NCBI GenBank assembly: GCA_944739405.2 | Contig: OX123190.2 | Coordinates: 81,969,086-82,033,085, forward strand | Direction: 5' to 3' | DNA: 64,000 nt | Origin: Euclidia mi | Lineage: Eukaryota > Arthropoda > Insecta > Lepidoptera > Erebidae | Part shown: positions 46,736 through 57,625 of the stretch, piece after piece | Position numbering within the stretch: the stretch's first letter is position 1 | How the letters are laid out: every line of letters starts with the position of its first letter | Program-made: the position numbers and the translations under genes | The notes under the pieces: generated by a model | What the model was told of the DNA's origin: nothing | The model's database searches: none | What the model saw: only the letters and a program-made list of their open reading frames with translations

Positions 46736-46801
46736 TATCTATACACATAAATAAAATAGGAGTGTCTGTTTGTAATATTAAAATAACCGCTTTATACTTA
46801 A

Positions 46802-47009
46802 CTAGAGGATGCCCGCGGTTACACCCGCGTTATTTAAGGCTGCTGCTCCGCTCCCGTCACTCATAGCGTGATGTTATTTAGCCTATAGCCTTCCTCGATA
46901 AATGGGCTATCTAACACTGAAAGAATTTTTCAAATCGGACCAGTGGTTCCTGAGATTATTGCGTTCAACCAAACAAACAAACTCTTCAGCTTTATATATT
47001 AGTATAAGA
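46802..47009 (-). mobile_element. Helitron-like non-autonomous element, 208 bp
   Basis: On the minus strand it starts TCTTATACTAATATATAAAG and ends CCGCGGGCATCCTCTAG followed by T. The body has TCTCAGGAACCACTGGTCC and ATAGCCCATTTATCGAGG. A^T flanks are present. A related plus-strand copy is at 51830-52024. Confidence 0.7.
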
Positions 47010-47039
47010 TGCATATGGATGTATACATGGTACATATAC

Positions 47040-47245
47040 CGAAATGTATTTTTTTTTCAATTTTCGTCTGTCTGTCTATCTGTCTGTCTGTTTGTTCTCG
47101 CTAATCTCTGGAACGGCTGGACCGATTATGACGGGACTTTCACTGGCGGATAGCTGATATACCAAGGAGTAACTTAAGCTATAAATAAACCGGGTACGTG
47201 AAGTAGTTCAATCAGGACGCGGGTGAAACCGCGGGAAACAGCTAG
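47040..47245 (+). mobile_element. Helitron-like element, 3' end at CTAG|T (5' end unclear)
   Basis: Includes CTGTCTGTCTATCTGTCTG, TCTCTGGAACGGCTGGACC, GACGCGGGTGAAACCGCGGG and terminal CTAG at 47242-47245. Confidence 0.6.
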
Positions 47246-47719
47246 TCTGTGTATATAAAACCCTTGAGTTACTGACTGACAGACACGCTACAGCCGAAAC
47301 TACTGGAGCACAAGTAGGTGAAATTTGGCATATTTGTTTCTTGGGGAGTGTAGGGTAGCACTAAGAGCTGATTTTGGCAATTCCTCCCCTAAGGGAGTAA
47401 AAGGAGTAAAACGGAGGTTAAGAGAGTTTTAGAGTTGATTAATTTTAAACTTTGTATTCTGGTTCCTCAAATAAAGTTAGTTAACACTAAGAAAATCTTT
47501 TTTTGAAATTCCTGCGCTAAGAAGGTTAAAGGGGGCTTCAGAATTTGTATGAAACCTCTGTATTAATTCAAGGAATTAACTTCAAACTTTGCATATTTGT
47601 TCCTCAAATGACGTCAGCGAACAGATAGACATTTATTTTGGAAATTCTTGCCCTGAGAGGGTAAAAAAGGGAGTCAGAGTATGTGTAAAACCTTTTATTT
47701 TTCCAATGAAATTACTTTA
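47246..47719 (+). mobile_element. Helitron-like element starting at the end of the previous one
   Basis: Begins TCTGTGTATATAAAACCC immediately after the previous CTAG, then TTACTGACTGACAGACACGC and GGTGAAATTTGGCATATT. The body (47380-47700) contains diverged tandem copies of a GAAATTCCTGCGCTAAGAAGG-like block. A separate 3' end is not clear. Confidence 0.5.
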
Positions 47720-47905
47720 ATATTTAATGTATATAAAATAATTGCTTTACTGACTGACTGACAGACACACTTCAGCCAAAATTACTCGGCACAAGAAGGT
47801 GAAATTTGGCATGTAGGTATGTTCCTTGAGGAGTGTAGAGGACTTTGTACATAAACATTTTATCTTAACGAAATTTACGCGTGCGAAGCAGCGGGTAAAA
47901 GCTAG
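47720..47905 (+). mobile_element. Helitron-like element ending CTAG|T
   Basis: TATAAAATAATTGCTTTACT, GACAGACACACTTCAGCC and GCGTGCGAAGCAGCGGG, then AAAAG and CTAG at 47902-47905. Confidence 0.6.
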
Positions 47906-47976
47906 TTATGTTATATTAGAATGTTACGAACTGTATGGATTTCTTATCTGAAATAAAGGTTTCTATTATATTCTAT

Positions 47977-48365
47977 CGCGCCGCGTGGTTGACGGCATAG
48001 AATACAAGTGTCACCACCCCCTATATTCCCGTGGGTGTCGTAAGAGGCGACTAAGGGATAACACGATGCAAATACCATCTTTGCGTAGAGACGGAAAACT
48101 CGACATCAAACCCTATACGACTGCCTCGTTGGTCTCGCGGCATAAATGTGCGCGTGGGATCGGGAGGTCCCGAGTTCGATTCCTGGGTCGGGCAGTGTTA
48201 GTGGGTTTTTCTGTCACGAAATTCTCAGTAGCCGCACGAAGTCTGGAAATGTGCCCGGTACGGCAATAGGCTCGCCCCTTATTACGTGGGACTAAAGTAT
48301 ATCTGGCGAAAAGTGGGTGTAGAAATACACCTCTGCCTACGCCTTCGGGGATAAAAGGCGTGACG

Positions 48366-48401
<36 letters not shown>

Positions 48402-48418
48402 GTGTGTGTGTGTGTGTG
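47977..48418 (+). repeat. Composite SINE S3 with (TG)n tail, 11-bp TSD
   Basis: TTATATTCTAT flanks it at 47966-47976 and 48419-48429. The 5' module (GTGGTTGACGGCATAGAAT ... GTGTCGTAAGAGGCGAC) precedes the tRNA-like promoter: A box in TCGTTGGTCTCGCGGC, B box in GAGTTCGATTCCTGG. The S1-like body (CGGCAATAGGCTCGCCCC, ACACCTCTGCCTACGCC) and a TG-rich tail follow. The 94-codon frame through it is not a gene. Confidence 0.88.
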
Positions 48419-48444
48419 TTATATTCTATAAAATACCCTCACAG

Positions 48445-48560
48445 TTGAAAGAATAATTTGTGGATCACGCAAAGTGTGGATAACCCTTTGCGTTAGGATC
48501 GAACCCACAACGCTCAGTGCAGTCCTCAACGCATGGTGACAAATTAAGCCAATAAGCCAA
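48445..48560 (-). repeat. Possible tRNA-derived SINE head
   Basis: Complement of a B box (GGATCGAACCCACAAC) and GCCAATAAGCCAATGCGCC, consistent with a minus-strand tRNA-like head; no body or TSD. Confidence 0.4.
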
Positions 48561-48840
48561 TGCGCCATACTTATGTGCAATAAATTTCAATACATTGCAG
48601 CCGGCGCTACTCATACATAACTCAATTACGCAGGACATCTCGTGATAATCCATGATCAAAACCAATTTCACCACGCTGCCAATAAAACCGAATAATAAAG
48701 GCTTTTATTTATTGCTATATTTTTGGATGTCATCCTGTTTGTCCATTTTCACATGATTTCTTCGTTTTTCTGGCATTCCATCCGTATTATTATGGATTAT
48801 TTTCTTATGCTTCAGAAATAATATTCCATAATGATAACAT

Positions 48841-49095
48841 AACTTCACGCCTTTATCTCTAAAGGGGTAGGGAGAGGACACCCTCACTTTGCCAGTTATG
48901 TTTCGGTCCCAATGTAACAGCGGTCAGCCTTTTGCCATCTACCGAACACGTTATTAAGTGAGCGATAATTAACATTTTTAATACACACATAACTTCGAAA
49001 AGTCAGAGGTGTGTGCCCGGGGTTCCTGGGGATCGAACCCGAAACCATCGTCTCGGCAATCCGTTACTCACACCACTGGGCCATTGATGCAAGCT
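48841..49095 (-). repeat. SINE of the 8924-9178 type
   Basis: Blocks TTCACGCCTTTATCTCTAA, GCCTTTTGCCATCTACCG, TTATTAAGTGAGCGATAATT, GGATCGAACCCGAAACC and CACACCACTGGGCCATTG mirror the plus-strand copy at 8924-9178. Confidence 0.7.
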
Positions 49096-49144
49096 TAACG
49101 ATAATACATATTTATTTATTTTATTGTTTAAATTTAGCGAGTGG

Positions 49145-50755
49145 CACGCCTCACTCAAAGAAAGAAAGAATTATTTATTTGTAAGAATATAGTAACAAAA
49201 AAGATGTTATTTCAAATTATGTCCAATATACTCAACCATTTCTGGTGTACAAAAAATTCCATTAGTCCGTAAGTTAAAATGTCAAAATGAATTACAAATA
49301 ACTATAATAATAATAATTTGTTACAAAATTTGAATTAAATAGAGATACAGAACGTAAATAAAATTAATTATATATTTGTAAAAATAAAAACAATAATAAT
49401 AGCAAACAATAATTACAGGGTATCTTTTAAGTAGTCACTAACGGAATAGTAACATTTATCCAACAACATGCAGAAAACATTTCTTTTAAATGAGCTTAAA
49501 CTTACAGTCTTTATAATAGTTAGGCAATTTAATAAACAGTCGAATAGCCATACAAAATGAATTTTTGCTATGCATTGCTGTGTTTTGTCGACCTGCAGTT
49601 TGTTGGGAAAACGGTAACTTCTTTGTGTATTTATGCTGATTTTAATAAATAGGCTAGGATTTTTATACACAAAAACTACAACACAGATCTCGTATATATA
49701 AAGACAGGGTATAGGCAAAATACGATGTTTTTTTAAAAAGAGGGACACAACAGATATGTAGCCGTGGTCTCTGCCACGGCTACATATCCTCTATTTTACG
49801 CAGGCGTACAAAGTTACTTCCACAGTTGCCACCTGCCTGAGCCTATATAGCGTATACACATATCCATATATTCTAGAACATATTTTGTCTATGTGTTGCT
49901 TCCAATTGCAGTACTTGTCGATTATTATACCTAAAAAGGATGTTGATTCTGCTTTTTTATGTTTGTCTATCTAATTGAATATTTAAGGATATAGGATTAC
50001 TATTGTATGTCTGAAATTGAATCAATTTGGTTTTAATTACATTTACATTTAAGTTATTACCATCAAGCCATTTATTAACGTTGTCCAGAGTTTGGTTTAT
50101 ATCCCTTTCAAACGTATTTTTAGTATTACACTGAATTAGCAAAGTAGTATCATCTGCATATAATACACATTTGTGTGAAATTGAATCGGGCAGATCATTA
50201 ATATAGGCTAAGAATAGCAGAGGGCCTAATATACTACCCTGCGGTACGCCACATTCATTTGTCTAGTTTTGTGATTTTTCAATTTTTATGTATCGACCTG
50301 ATAAATATGGCATTTCAACACACTGAACACGATTTAGTAAGTAACTTGCTATCCAATTTAGCCCATTATCTCTAACTCCATATATTTCAAGCTTTTGTAG
50401 TAGATCATGAGACATGAAGTCAAAAGCTTTGGACATGTCAAGGAATATGGAAACTATTGGAATTTTTTATCTAATTGTTCCGTAATATTTTTCACGAGGG
50501 TGAAACAAGCTAAAGTAGTTGAATTGTTTTTTCTAAAACCAAATTTTTCTGATTTTAGTATGTTATGCTTTATAAAAGTTGTATAGTTGATTGTGTAACA
50601 ACTTTTCGAAGATCTTCGATATTACTGGGATTAGGGTAACTGGACGATAGTTGTTCATATCGGTTTTATCTCCTTTTTATAAATTGATTTCACTATCGAG
50701 TATTTCAGACGAGTCGGAAATTTGCCAATTTTCAATGTGAGATGGGCCTCATATC
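49145..50755 (-). mobile_element. 5'-truncated CR1-group LINE (LINE F)
   Basis: Minus-strand RT from about 50750 to 49430, then a 3' UTR ending AATAAATAATTC with a (TTTC)n tail at about 49162-49172. The RT is broken by stops and frameshifts. A 15-bp-arm hairpin lies at 49753-49788. Confidence 0.75.
49413..50750 (-). pseudogene. LINE F reverse transcriptase, degraded
   Basis: Readable blocks in order: NNYRPVTLIPVISKIFEKL (about 50660-50600), LDMSKAFDFMSHDLLQKLE (motif A, 50455-50395), CGVPQGSILGPLLFLAYIND (motif B, about 50250-50195), CVLYADDTTLLIQCNTKN (motif C with YADD, about 50165-50120), DNVNKWLDGNNLNVNVIKTK, and the tail CLYIYEICVVVFVYKNPSLF ... LLDKCYYSVSDYLKDTL. Stops after SQN and IQLDRQT and several frame changes show decay. 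Catalytic Asp residues are still encoded. It lacks the endonuclease through 5' truncation. Confidence 0.8.
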
Positions 50756-50811
50756 AGCGCTAAAAGTGACGCGAAGAATAGATTGCGCTCACGTTGACTA
50801 ATGTATATGAG

Positions 50812-51129
50812 GCAAGCAGCGATAGCCTAGTGGAGACACCGACAGATTGCCACGCAGAGGGTCCGATTTCGAATCCACGGCGCGCACCAATGACTTTTCG
50901 GAGTTATGTGCATATTACCTTGTTAATTATCGCTTGCTAAACGGTGAAGAAAAACAACGTGAGGAAACCTGCATATCTGAGAGTTCTCCATAATGTTCTC
51001 AAAAGACATGTGAAGTCTGCCAACCCGCACTTGGCCAGTGTGGTGGACTATGGCCTTACCCTTCTCATAGAGAGAAGAGGGCCGTGCCCAGTAGTGGGAC
51101 AGTTTATATACAGGGCCGATGATGAGATG
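50812..51129 (+). repeat. SINE S5 (S2-like head, RTE-type tail), 7-bp TSD
   Basis: ATATGAG at 50805-50811 and 51130-51136. Head GCAGCGATAGCCTAGTGG and TTTCGAATCC; body CGTGAGGAAACCTGCATATC, GTCTGCCAACCCGCACTTGG; tail GTGCCCAGTAGTGGGACAG. Second copy at 55464-55763. Confidence 0.85.
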
Positions 51130-51342
51130 ATATGAGTCAAAGTTAACAACTTCACACACCATCAGGTAAATCGGTGGCTCGTCTGCCACCAGTAGCTAGA
51201 AACAATAATTAGGCGCATACACGCCATCGCTTCATACAGTTGCTTAACAACTGAGTCTATTACAAATCACTCAACCAAGTATATCGCAAAATTTTTTTAG
51301 CTTAGGCCTTTTTTTCCTTCTTTCCTTTTTCGTGTGAATGTG

Positions 51343-51590
51343 TGGTCAAGTCACCAGTCAGCCACCCATGCGGCCTAACGATTCTTGTACAGAGGCAGGA
51401 ACCAGGACTGACAGCTTTACGTGCCCTCCGAAGAACGATAGCGCTCTGATGTAAATGCCACACACGGTCACCGATCCAAGAGGAACCTGTGCAAGGATTG
51501 CAAAACTTTGCCGACCTGTTACGAACTGTAAGCCAAGTCACACTATAAGCGCTTGCATAGCTTAGCCTTAGCATAGCTTTGAAAATATAT
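51343..51590 (+). repeat. Dispersed repeat, copy of 42541-42700 plus upstream part
   Basis: CAGGACTGACAGCTTTACG and TGCCCTCCGAAGAACG precede the segment shared with 42541-42700. I recall the former as part of a common lepidopteran SINE body. Confidence 0.5.
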
Positions 51591-51829
51591 GGAAGTTCAA
51601 CTTTATATGTTTCCGGTCGCTGTCTCCATCTTTGTGTACGAAACCAAACATAAAACTTTATTATCTAACAATTTGAATCTATTTAGTCTACAGAATACAC
51701 AAGTTTACATAATTTAATCAACATTTTATTCTCCCAATGTATGTTTGAGTATTTTTGACAATATAGATATTCTCTTTCAAGTAGAAATACGTATGAGCCA
51801 TGATATGTTTTGTTTTATGTAACTATATA

Positions 51830-52024
51830 TAAAGCTGAAGGGTTTGTTTAATTGTTTGGTTGAACGCGCTAATCTCAGGAACTACTGGACCGCTTTCAAA
51901 AGTTTTTTCATTGTTAGATAGCCCATTTATCTAGGAATGCTATAGGCTATATAACATCACGCTATGAGCCACGGGAGCGGAGCAGTAGCCTTAAATAACG
52001 CGGGTGTAACCGCGGGCTCATCAA
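51830..52024 (+). mobile_element. Helitron-like element, decayed 3' end
   Basis: TATATAAAGCTGAAGGGTTT, TCTCAGGAACTACTGGACCG and AACGCGGGTGTAACCGCGGG, related to 46802-47009. The terminal CTAG has become CAAG. Confidence 0.6.
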
Positions 52025-52029
52025 GTTTT

Positions 52030-54090
52030 ATGTAAAGTTAAAGTTTTGTATAAATAAAAGACAAATATTTAAATTGTAATTATTTTATTCAAGCAATTGA
52101 CTCGTTTTCGTCACAAAAATCAATAGTAAGAAAAAGAAAGAAAATATATTTATTCTGTTACGAAATAACATCTTCTTTTTTTCTTTTTTAAGACATTTTG
52201 CTATTCTCTGTACACCATCAGATACAACATTTTTAACTGTAACATTCTGAAAAGAATGGCTTTATCCCAATTCTTTGGGCTTTAAATTAAATAAAAAATA
52301 TTACTAATTTAGGAATACTTCGCGCGTTCATTTCGCTAATTGTGAACAATAATCCAACATTTGAAAACAAAAACCTTATTTTTAACGAACCAAAAATAAA
52401 AAAGTTTGAAGAATTTACAATTTGGAATGCATATCAAAGAAAACTAATTTATTCAGCATGGCTATAGAGTAGAAATATATAATTCGACTAAGAATATATA
52501 GCTTGTCAAGTGTAACGCAATTAAAATAATAAGTGAATAAATGGTTTTATTCTTTTGCAAAACTTATATGATAAGTGAAGTCTAAAATTTTCTTTGTTTA
52601 AGTGCATTCGCATGGTTTGATTAATTGATTTTAATTGGCAGACTTTTCAGAAAAGAAAAAAAATGCTTTTTATATTTTCATCTTAAGTCAAGAAAATATT
52701 TTAAAAGCGAAAACCTTTTCTTTTATTTGAAAGATTACAGAGATACCTCTAACTTTGTGGATTGGATCTATTTATTATTTTGATTGCGTGCTTCGAGATT
52801 GTATTGCATCCATAGACCTGATTCGATCTCAGCAAATAGTTTGCCCTTAAAAAATATCATGCAATCCAATTTCACCCTTTCTGATGCTCTTTGTTTCTCA
52901 CTCTCTGCGATAGGAATGCGTACGTTTATATTATTGTGAACGTAAAAAATACCATTGAATATTTTAATTATCATTTTGTAGATGTAACGTATCTTAACGA
53001 TTTTAAGTTGTACCGGTATTGCTCATGGAATAAAACTTAGAATGACTCATTAAAGGTGTCCTCAGGTGACCATTCTGGTAAATATAGTTCCGATTATTTG
53101 ATGATTTAAATATCGGATACCAAACGTCCTCCTTTTAAAAGTCGTGTATAAAACTACTCAAGATTCACAGAACAATGAAACCACCAATAAGTAGGTAAGA
53201 CCCACAATCACCTCGAACACAATAGCTATCTTCAATCCTGAAATCATTAAACCAATTGCCACTAGATCGGGAAAAATCTAATCTAGTCCCTATACCAACA
53301 CTCCAATCTAAGTGAGAGCGCTTCATTCGAAGTACAATCGGTGGCGATCGGCCGAAACACTATTCGTCCGTAAACCGAAGAGAGTTAAGTGCGAAATCTG
53401 TTGTGACTGGGTCAAGTCTGCCCGACATATTGCACTAGATAGTCACTAGTGTGTGGCCTGGAGTTAAGCGGGATTAACCGCTGCATTCAATACTCGATCT
53501 ATCCATTTTTTTGAGATTTTAGATAAGTTTTTGACATAAGCTCCATACAAAATATGTCAAACACGAATCTCGTATCTCAAAACCCATGGATAGAATATTA
53601 AATCTGGTCTTTACTCACTTTTTGTACGAGGTTGCAATCAGGTTTACTGGCCGATCGGTGGTTGTAGGCAATGCTTACTTGTAACACTGGGGTGTTACAT
53701 GGTATTGGCTAATTCTTTGTATCGTTATACGAAATAGGAGACGTAGGAGTGTATACTTTGTGTGCGATATCAAGAAATAATAGATAGATAGATAATTGCT
53801 TTATTGTGCAAATGTTGGTACAAATTCGGTGATAATAACTTAAATGCACAAGGGCGGCCTTATCATTATAAAGCTTTGATGTGTAGCGACTAAAAATATC
53901 TGATTACTAGAAATTGTTTTTATTCAATAAACATACATACGCAGGCATATATACAATTATTGTATGTATGCCTGCGTCTATTATATATATTATAGATATG
54001 ATAGGCGCTAGACATATAAATAAATACATAATATACATATGATACATATTTACTAATGACAAGTAGTGCTTCTTTACTGCATTTTTAAAT
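52030..54090. other. No gene recognised; one hairpin
   Basis: AT-rich. 53939-53957 and 53959-53977 form a hairpin with 19-bp arms, one mismatch and a 1-base loop. Confidence 0.4.
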
Positions 54091-54097
54091 ATAATAA

Positions 54098-54304
54098 TCT
54101 ATATAAATAAAGTCCTTGCGTTACTGACTGACTGACAGACCAGCTACAGCCAAAACTATTAGGCGTAGGAAGCTGAAATTTGGCACGTATGTTCCTTGGG
54201 GACCGTAGGGGTGCACTAAGACGGGATTTCCCGAAATTCCCACGGGAACGGGCAGAAACGGTTAAATTTAAAAATGTGCGGGCGTAGCTGCGGGCGTCAT
54301 CTAG
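54098..54304 (+). mobile_element. Helitron-like non-autonomous element, 207 bp, intact ends
   Basis: A|TCTATATAAATAAAG ... GGGCGTCATCTAG|T. Body TTACTGACTGACTGACAGAC, GGAAGCTGAAATTTGGCACG, GGGATTTCCCGAAATTCCC and GGGCGTAGCTGCGGGCG. Best reference copy of this group here. Confidence 0.75.
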
Positions 54305-54409
54305 TAATAATATAATAATAATATTCTACCACATTCACACAACACTATCTAGTCCCAAACTAAGCAGAAGCTTGTACTATGGGTACTAAACAATGGATAG
54401 ACATGCATA

Positions 54410-54570
54410 AATACTTTTTTTTGTAAATACATACATATTATACATAGAAAAACCCAGACCAAGACAAACATTCATGTTCATGCACACAAATATTTGACTT
54501 GAGCGGGAATCGAACCCGCGACCTTCAGCGTAGCAGTTGCTTACACTCCCGTGGCGCCAACTAGTCGTCA
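54410..54570 (-). repeat. tRNA-derived SINE, family S6
   Basis: The minus strand opens AGTTGGCGCCACGGGAGTG, B box GGTCGCGGGTTCGATTCC, then GTGTGCATGAACATGAATG and GTCTTGGTCTGGGTTTTTC. The 61-codon minus frame through it is an artefact. Confidence 0.8.
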
Positions 54571-55360
54571 AATAGAAAATAAAATAACCCGTCCAAATCC
54601 AAAATTATTTTGGTATTTTCAACCTTATTATAAAGTGACAATCTATATTCTGGTTCTGGTCTTTGGGATCCAATTTTATATAATTATGTCCTCAAAAGTG
54701 CTTGCGACCTAAATGGTCTTGTGAACCGCTTTCTCTGCCCAAGAATATAATGAAAAGTTATTTCATTACTTTCTTTCAGTACTGAAGTCCTCAAAAATTT
54801 TATTATTTTATAAAATACAATCAGTAAAGTCATAAAATTTTATTATTTCGACCAAGTTCCGCGAGTTTTGAAGTCGAATCACCATGGCCCTAAACGGTTT
54901 CCAAAATTATTATTAGACAACTTGGATCGGCTGGAAACTATAGTAAAATACAATCTTCTTTGCTTACTAAAAGAGATTCAATATTTCTATTTCTTTCTTC
55001 GAGAAGGTACACGGTAACACCTTAAGCTAGACACATTATATTTATAATATTCTATCACGTACATACAACACCAACTAGTCCCAAACTAGGCAGACGAAAA
55101 GAAACATGATTCTATCCTGTCGGGTTGGAATCAAAGCATGCTAACCGCGATTTCCGTGGACCACCATTATGCAGCACTGGTGGACACCGCAGTGGTTTTA
55201 GTAGGTATGACCTAAATGCTTGTAGAGAAGAGACACACAAACCCTCTATGTCTGCCCCAAGAGAAAAGGATGAGCTTGTTATTTGGAAGAGGCTTTAAGT
55301 AGTGGAGATAACCAATAATTTGGGTTTCCACCGAGCAGACAAAAATAAACATGATTATAA

Positions 55361-55849
55361 TCCATACTAATATTGTAAATGTGTGAGTGTGTTTGTTTCT
55401 CCTTCCTTAACATCGAAACGCAGCGATTCTAAAATATGATTTTTATGTGTGTAGATAGTGAGGCATAAAGCGATAGCCGAGTGGAGAGACCGACAGACTG
55501 CTACGCAGAGGGTCTCGGGTTCGAATCCACGGAACGCACCCATGACTTTTCGAAGATAAGTGCGTTTTAAATGGTTAATTATCGCTTGCTTATCGATAAA
55601 GGAAAACATCGTGAGGGAACCTGCATGTCTGAGAGTTCTCCATAATGTTCTCGAAAGACAAGTGAAGTCTGCCAACCCACACTTGACCAGCGTGGTGAAC
55701 TATAGCCTTACCCTGAGGAGAGGTCCATGACCAGCAGTGGGACAGTATGCGCCTAATGATGAAATAGTGAGGAGACTGGATAGTGACAAAGGCTTCTTTT
55801 TATCACGATAACCGACTCCAACGCAGGCAAAGCCGCGAGCAAAGTCTAG
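55361..55849 (+). mobile_element. Helitron-like element interrupted by SINE S5
   Basis: A|TCCATACTAATATTGTAAA ... CGCAGGCAAAGCCGCGAGC, AAAGTCTAG|T. The two parts (55361-55463 and 55773-55849) flank a SINE with a 9-bp TSD. Confidence 0.75.
55464..55763 (+). repeat. SINE S5, full length, 9-bp TSD
   Basis: ATAGTGAGG at 55455-55463 and 55764-55772. A box GATAGCCGAGTGG, B box GGGTTCGAATCC, body CGTGAGGGAACCTGCATG, GTCTGCCAACCCACACTTG, tail CCAGCAGTGGGACAG. Confidence 0.88.
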
Positions 55850-55969
55850 TATCGTAATATCCTCTTCAAAAAGGTTTAGTAGGTCCACATTAATACGTCT
55901 CAAAAGTATTGTTTACCGATAATGTTTAGGAAGGATTATTTTGGTCCCAATTGGCTATAAATTGATTAG

Positions 55970-56935
55970 TTTATAGATGTCAAGCTCCAACTTTCTGGTC
56001 AGTCATTTAAAATAGAGAGAGGCGTCAAACAGGGTGACCCGTTGTCTCCTAAACTTTTTAATAGTGTCCTGCAACAGGTTTTCGGCAGTCTGACGAATTT
56101 GTGGCAATCCAGAGGCATTGTGGTCGGCGGCAAAAGATTAACAAATCTTCGGTTCGCCGACGACATTGTTCTCTTTTCCTCATCAGCCTCGGAACTCGAG
56201 CTAATGCTTAAAGACCTCAGCTCTGCAAGTCTTCAAGTTGGACTTCAGATGAACCGGGCCAAAACTCAAGTAATGACCAACAGCACGAAACGTAGGGTCA
56301 CGGTAGACGGGCAGACTATACATTATGTCGACGAGTATATATACTTGGGCCAGATTGTCTCTTTCAGCAACAGGCAAGACAAAGAAGTAGGACGGCGAGT
56401 CGAAAATGCCTGGAAGAGCTTCTGGTCAATGAAAGAGCTACTGAAGGGCAACCTTCCACTGACACTCAAGCGAAAGCTCGTCGATATGTGTATATTGCCC
56501 GTCCTAACCTACGGTGCCCAAACATGGTCCTTGACGGAATTCCAGAAGTCCAAACTGAAGATTTGCCAAAGGGCTATGGAACGTAGCATTCTCGGGGTAA
56601 AAAGGACCGACCGTGTCCGGAACACCACGCTACGTTCCCAAACACGCATAGCCGATGTTGGTTTAAAATCTGCCAGGCTGAAGTGGGACTGGGCTGGTCA
56701 CCTCTGCCGTATGCACCCAGAAAGGTGGGCTTATTTAATAACCAGTTGGGTGCCTCATGATAGTCGACGACGACGCGGCAGACCTAAACGGAGATGGCAG
56801 GACGACTTAGATGCATTCGACAGCGACTGGCGGAACATAGCACAGGACAGGGATGAATGGCGGTCCAAGGGAGAGGCCTTTGCCCAGCAGTGGGACACAT
56901 GTACAGGCTAAATAAAAAAAATAAAAAAAAAAATA
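55970..56935 (+). mobile_element. RTE-clade LINE, 5'-truncated, A-rich tail
   Basis: RT C-terminal half followed directly by a very short 3' end (CAGCAGTGGGACACATGTAC, GGCTAAATAAAAAAA) with an A-rich tail to about 56935. Overlap of the coding end with the CCCAGCAGTGGGAC tail is characteristic of RTE elements. Confidence 0.85.
55977..56911 (+). pseudogene. RTE reverse transcriptase, C-terminal half (open frame)
   Basis: The open frame starts at the truncation (LQLSGQSFKIERGVKQGDPL, motif B) and includes NLRFADDIVLFSSS (catalytic FADD), VGLQMNRAKTQVM, EYIYLGQIVS, GAQTWSLTEFQ and KRTDRVRNTTLRSQT. The tail has WDWAGHLCRM, GRPKRRWQDDLDAF and GEAFAQQWDTCTG, the usual RTE C-terminus. No stop interrupts it over 311 codons, so the insertion may be fairly young. 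The endonuclease and motif A are missing, making it inactive. Confidence 0.85.
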
Positions 56936-57227
56936 GCGAGCTTTATAATAGGATGAATATTAAGTGGCTAACTATAAATTTTAGTAAAGCCCTTTGGTTT
57001 AGGATACAGTTTATGTCTAACTTATTAAGCCTGGGTTCACGAATAGTCAGGGAACTCATTTATAATCAAAATAATGTCTACTTAGTATATATATAAAGTA
57101 GGTTTTCGATTGGCATAAGTTATCATTTATTAAATAATATATGGCGTATGGTTAGCGTTTTAATTATTAAATTGGAAATAGTCGCTTACTCAACGGTGAA
57201 CCTATAATGTTCTCGGCAGACATATGT

Positions 57228-57431
57228 CCGTGTGGTGACGGATTAAGAATACGTAATGTCCCCAGTCCACCCCATATCATCCCATGGGTGTCGTAAGAGC
57301 TGACAGAGGGAGTATATTATGCAGAGAACAACACTGTAAGAGAAGGATTTGGCCAGCATGGTATACTACGCTAACTCCTCCTTTCTAAGGAGAGGCCTAG
57401 TCCAGCAGTGGACTGTTAAAGGCTGATGATG
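57228..57431 (+). repeat. SINE S4, full length, short TSD
   Basis: ATATGT at 57222-57227 and 57432-57437. CCGTGTGGTGACGGATTA, CATCCCATGGGTGTCGTAAG, AGGCCTAGTCCAGCAGTGG and AAAGGCTGATGATG match 30618-30849. Confidence 0.8.
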
Positions 57432-57625
57432 ATATGTGATGACTGCCAACTCTTACTGCGCCAAACTCGTACAAAGGCTACTACATTGGGTAAGGGCCTT
57501 TGTAATAGTAATAAGGCATACTTGTACTGCGGAACCCTAAAAAGGTGCGCATGCCCGGCGGTAAAATATTAAATAAACAAAGCTGCTAATACAATTATCA
57601 CTTTTTAGGAAATTACAGTAGAGAT

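Noticed and set aside
47985..48269. 94-codon ORF as a protein-coding gene
   Set aside because: It is a read-through of the composite SINE; the same peptide pieces appear in the 21823-22193 copy.
54386..54571. 61-codon minus ORF
   Set aside because: Translation of SINE S6 head and body.
55464..55540. Genuine tRNA gene
   Set aside because: A and B boxes are present, but the sequence lacks a full acceptor stem and continues as a repeated SINE body flanked by a TSD.
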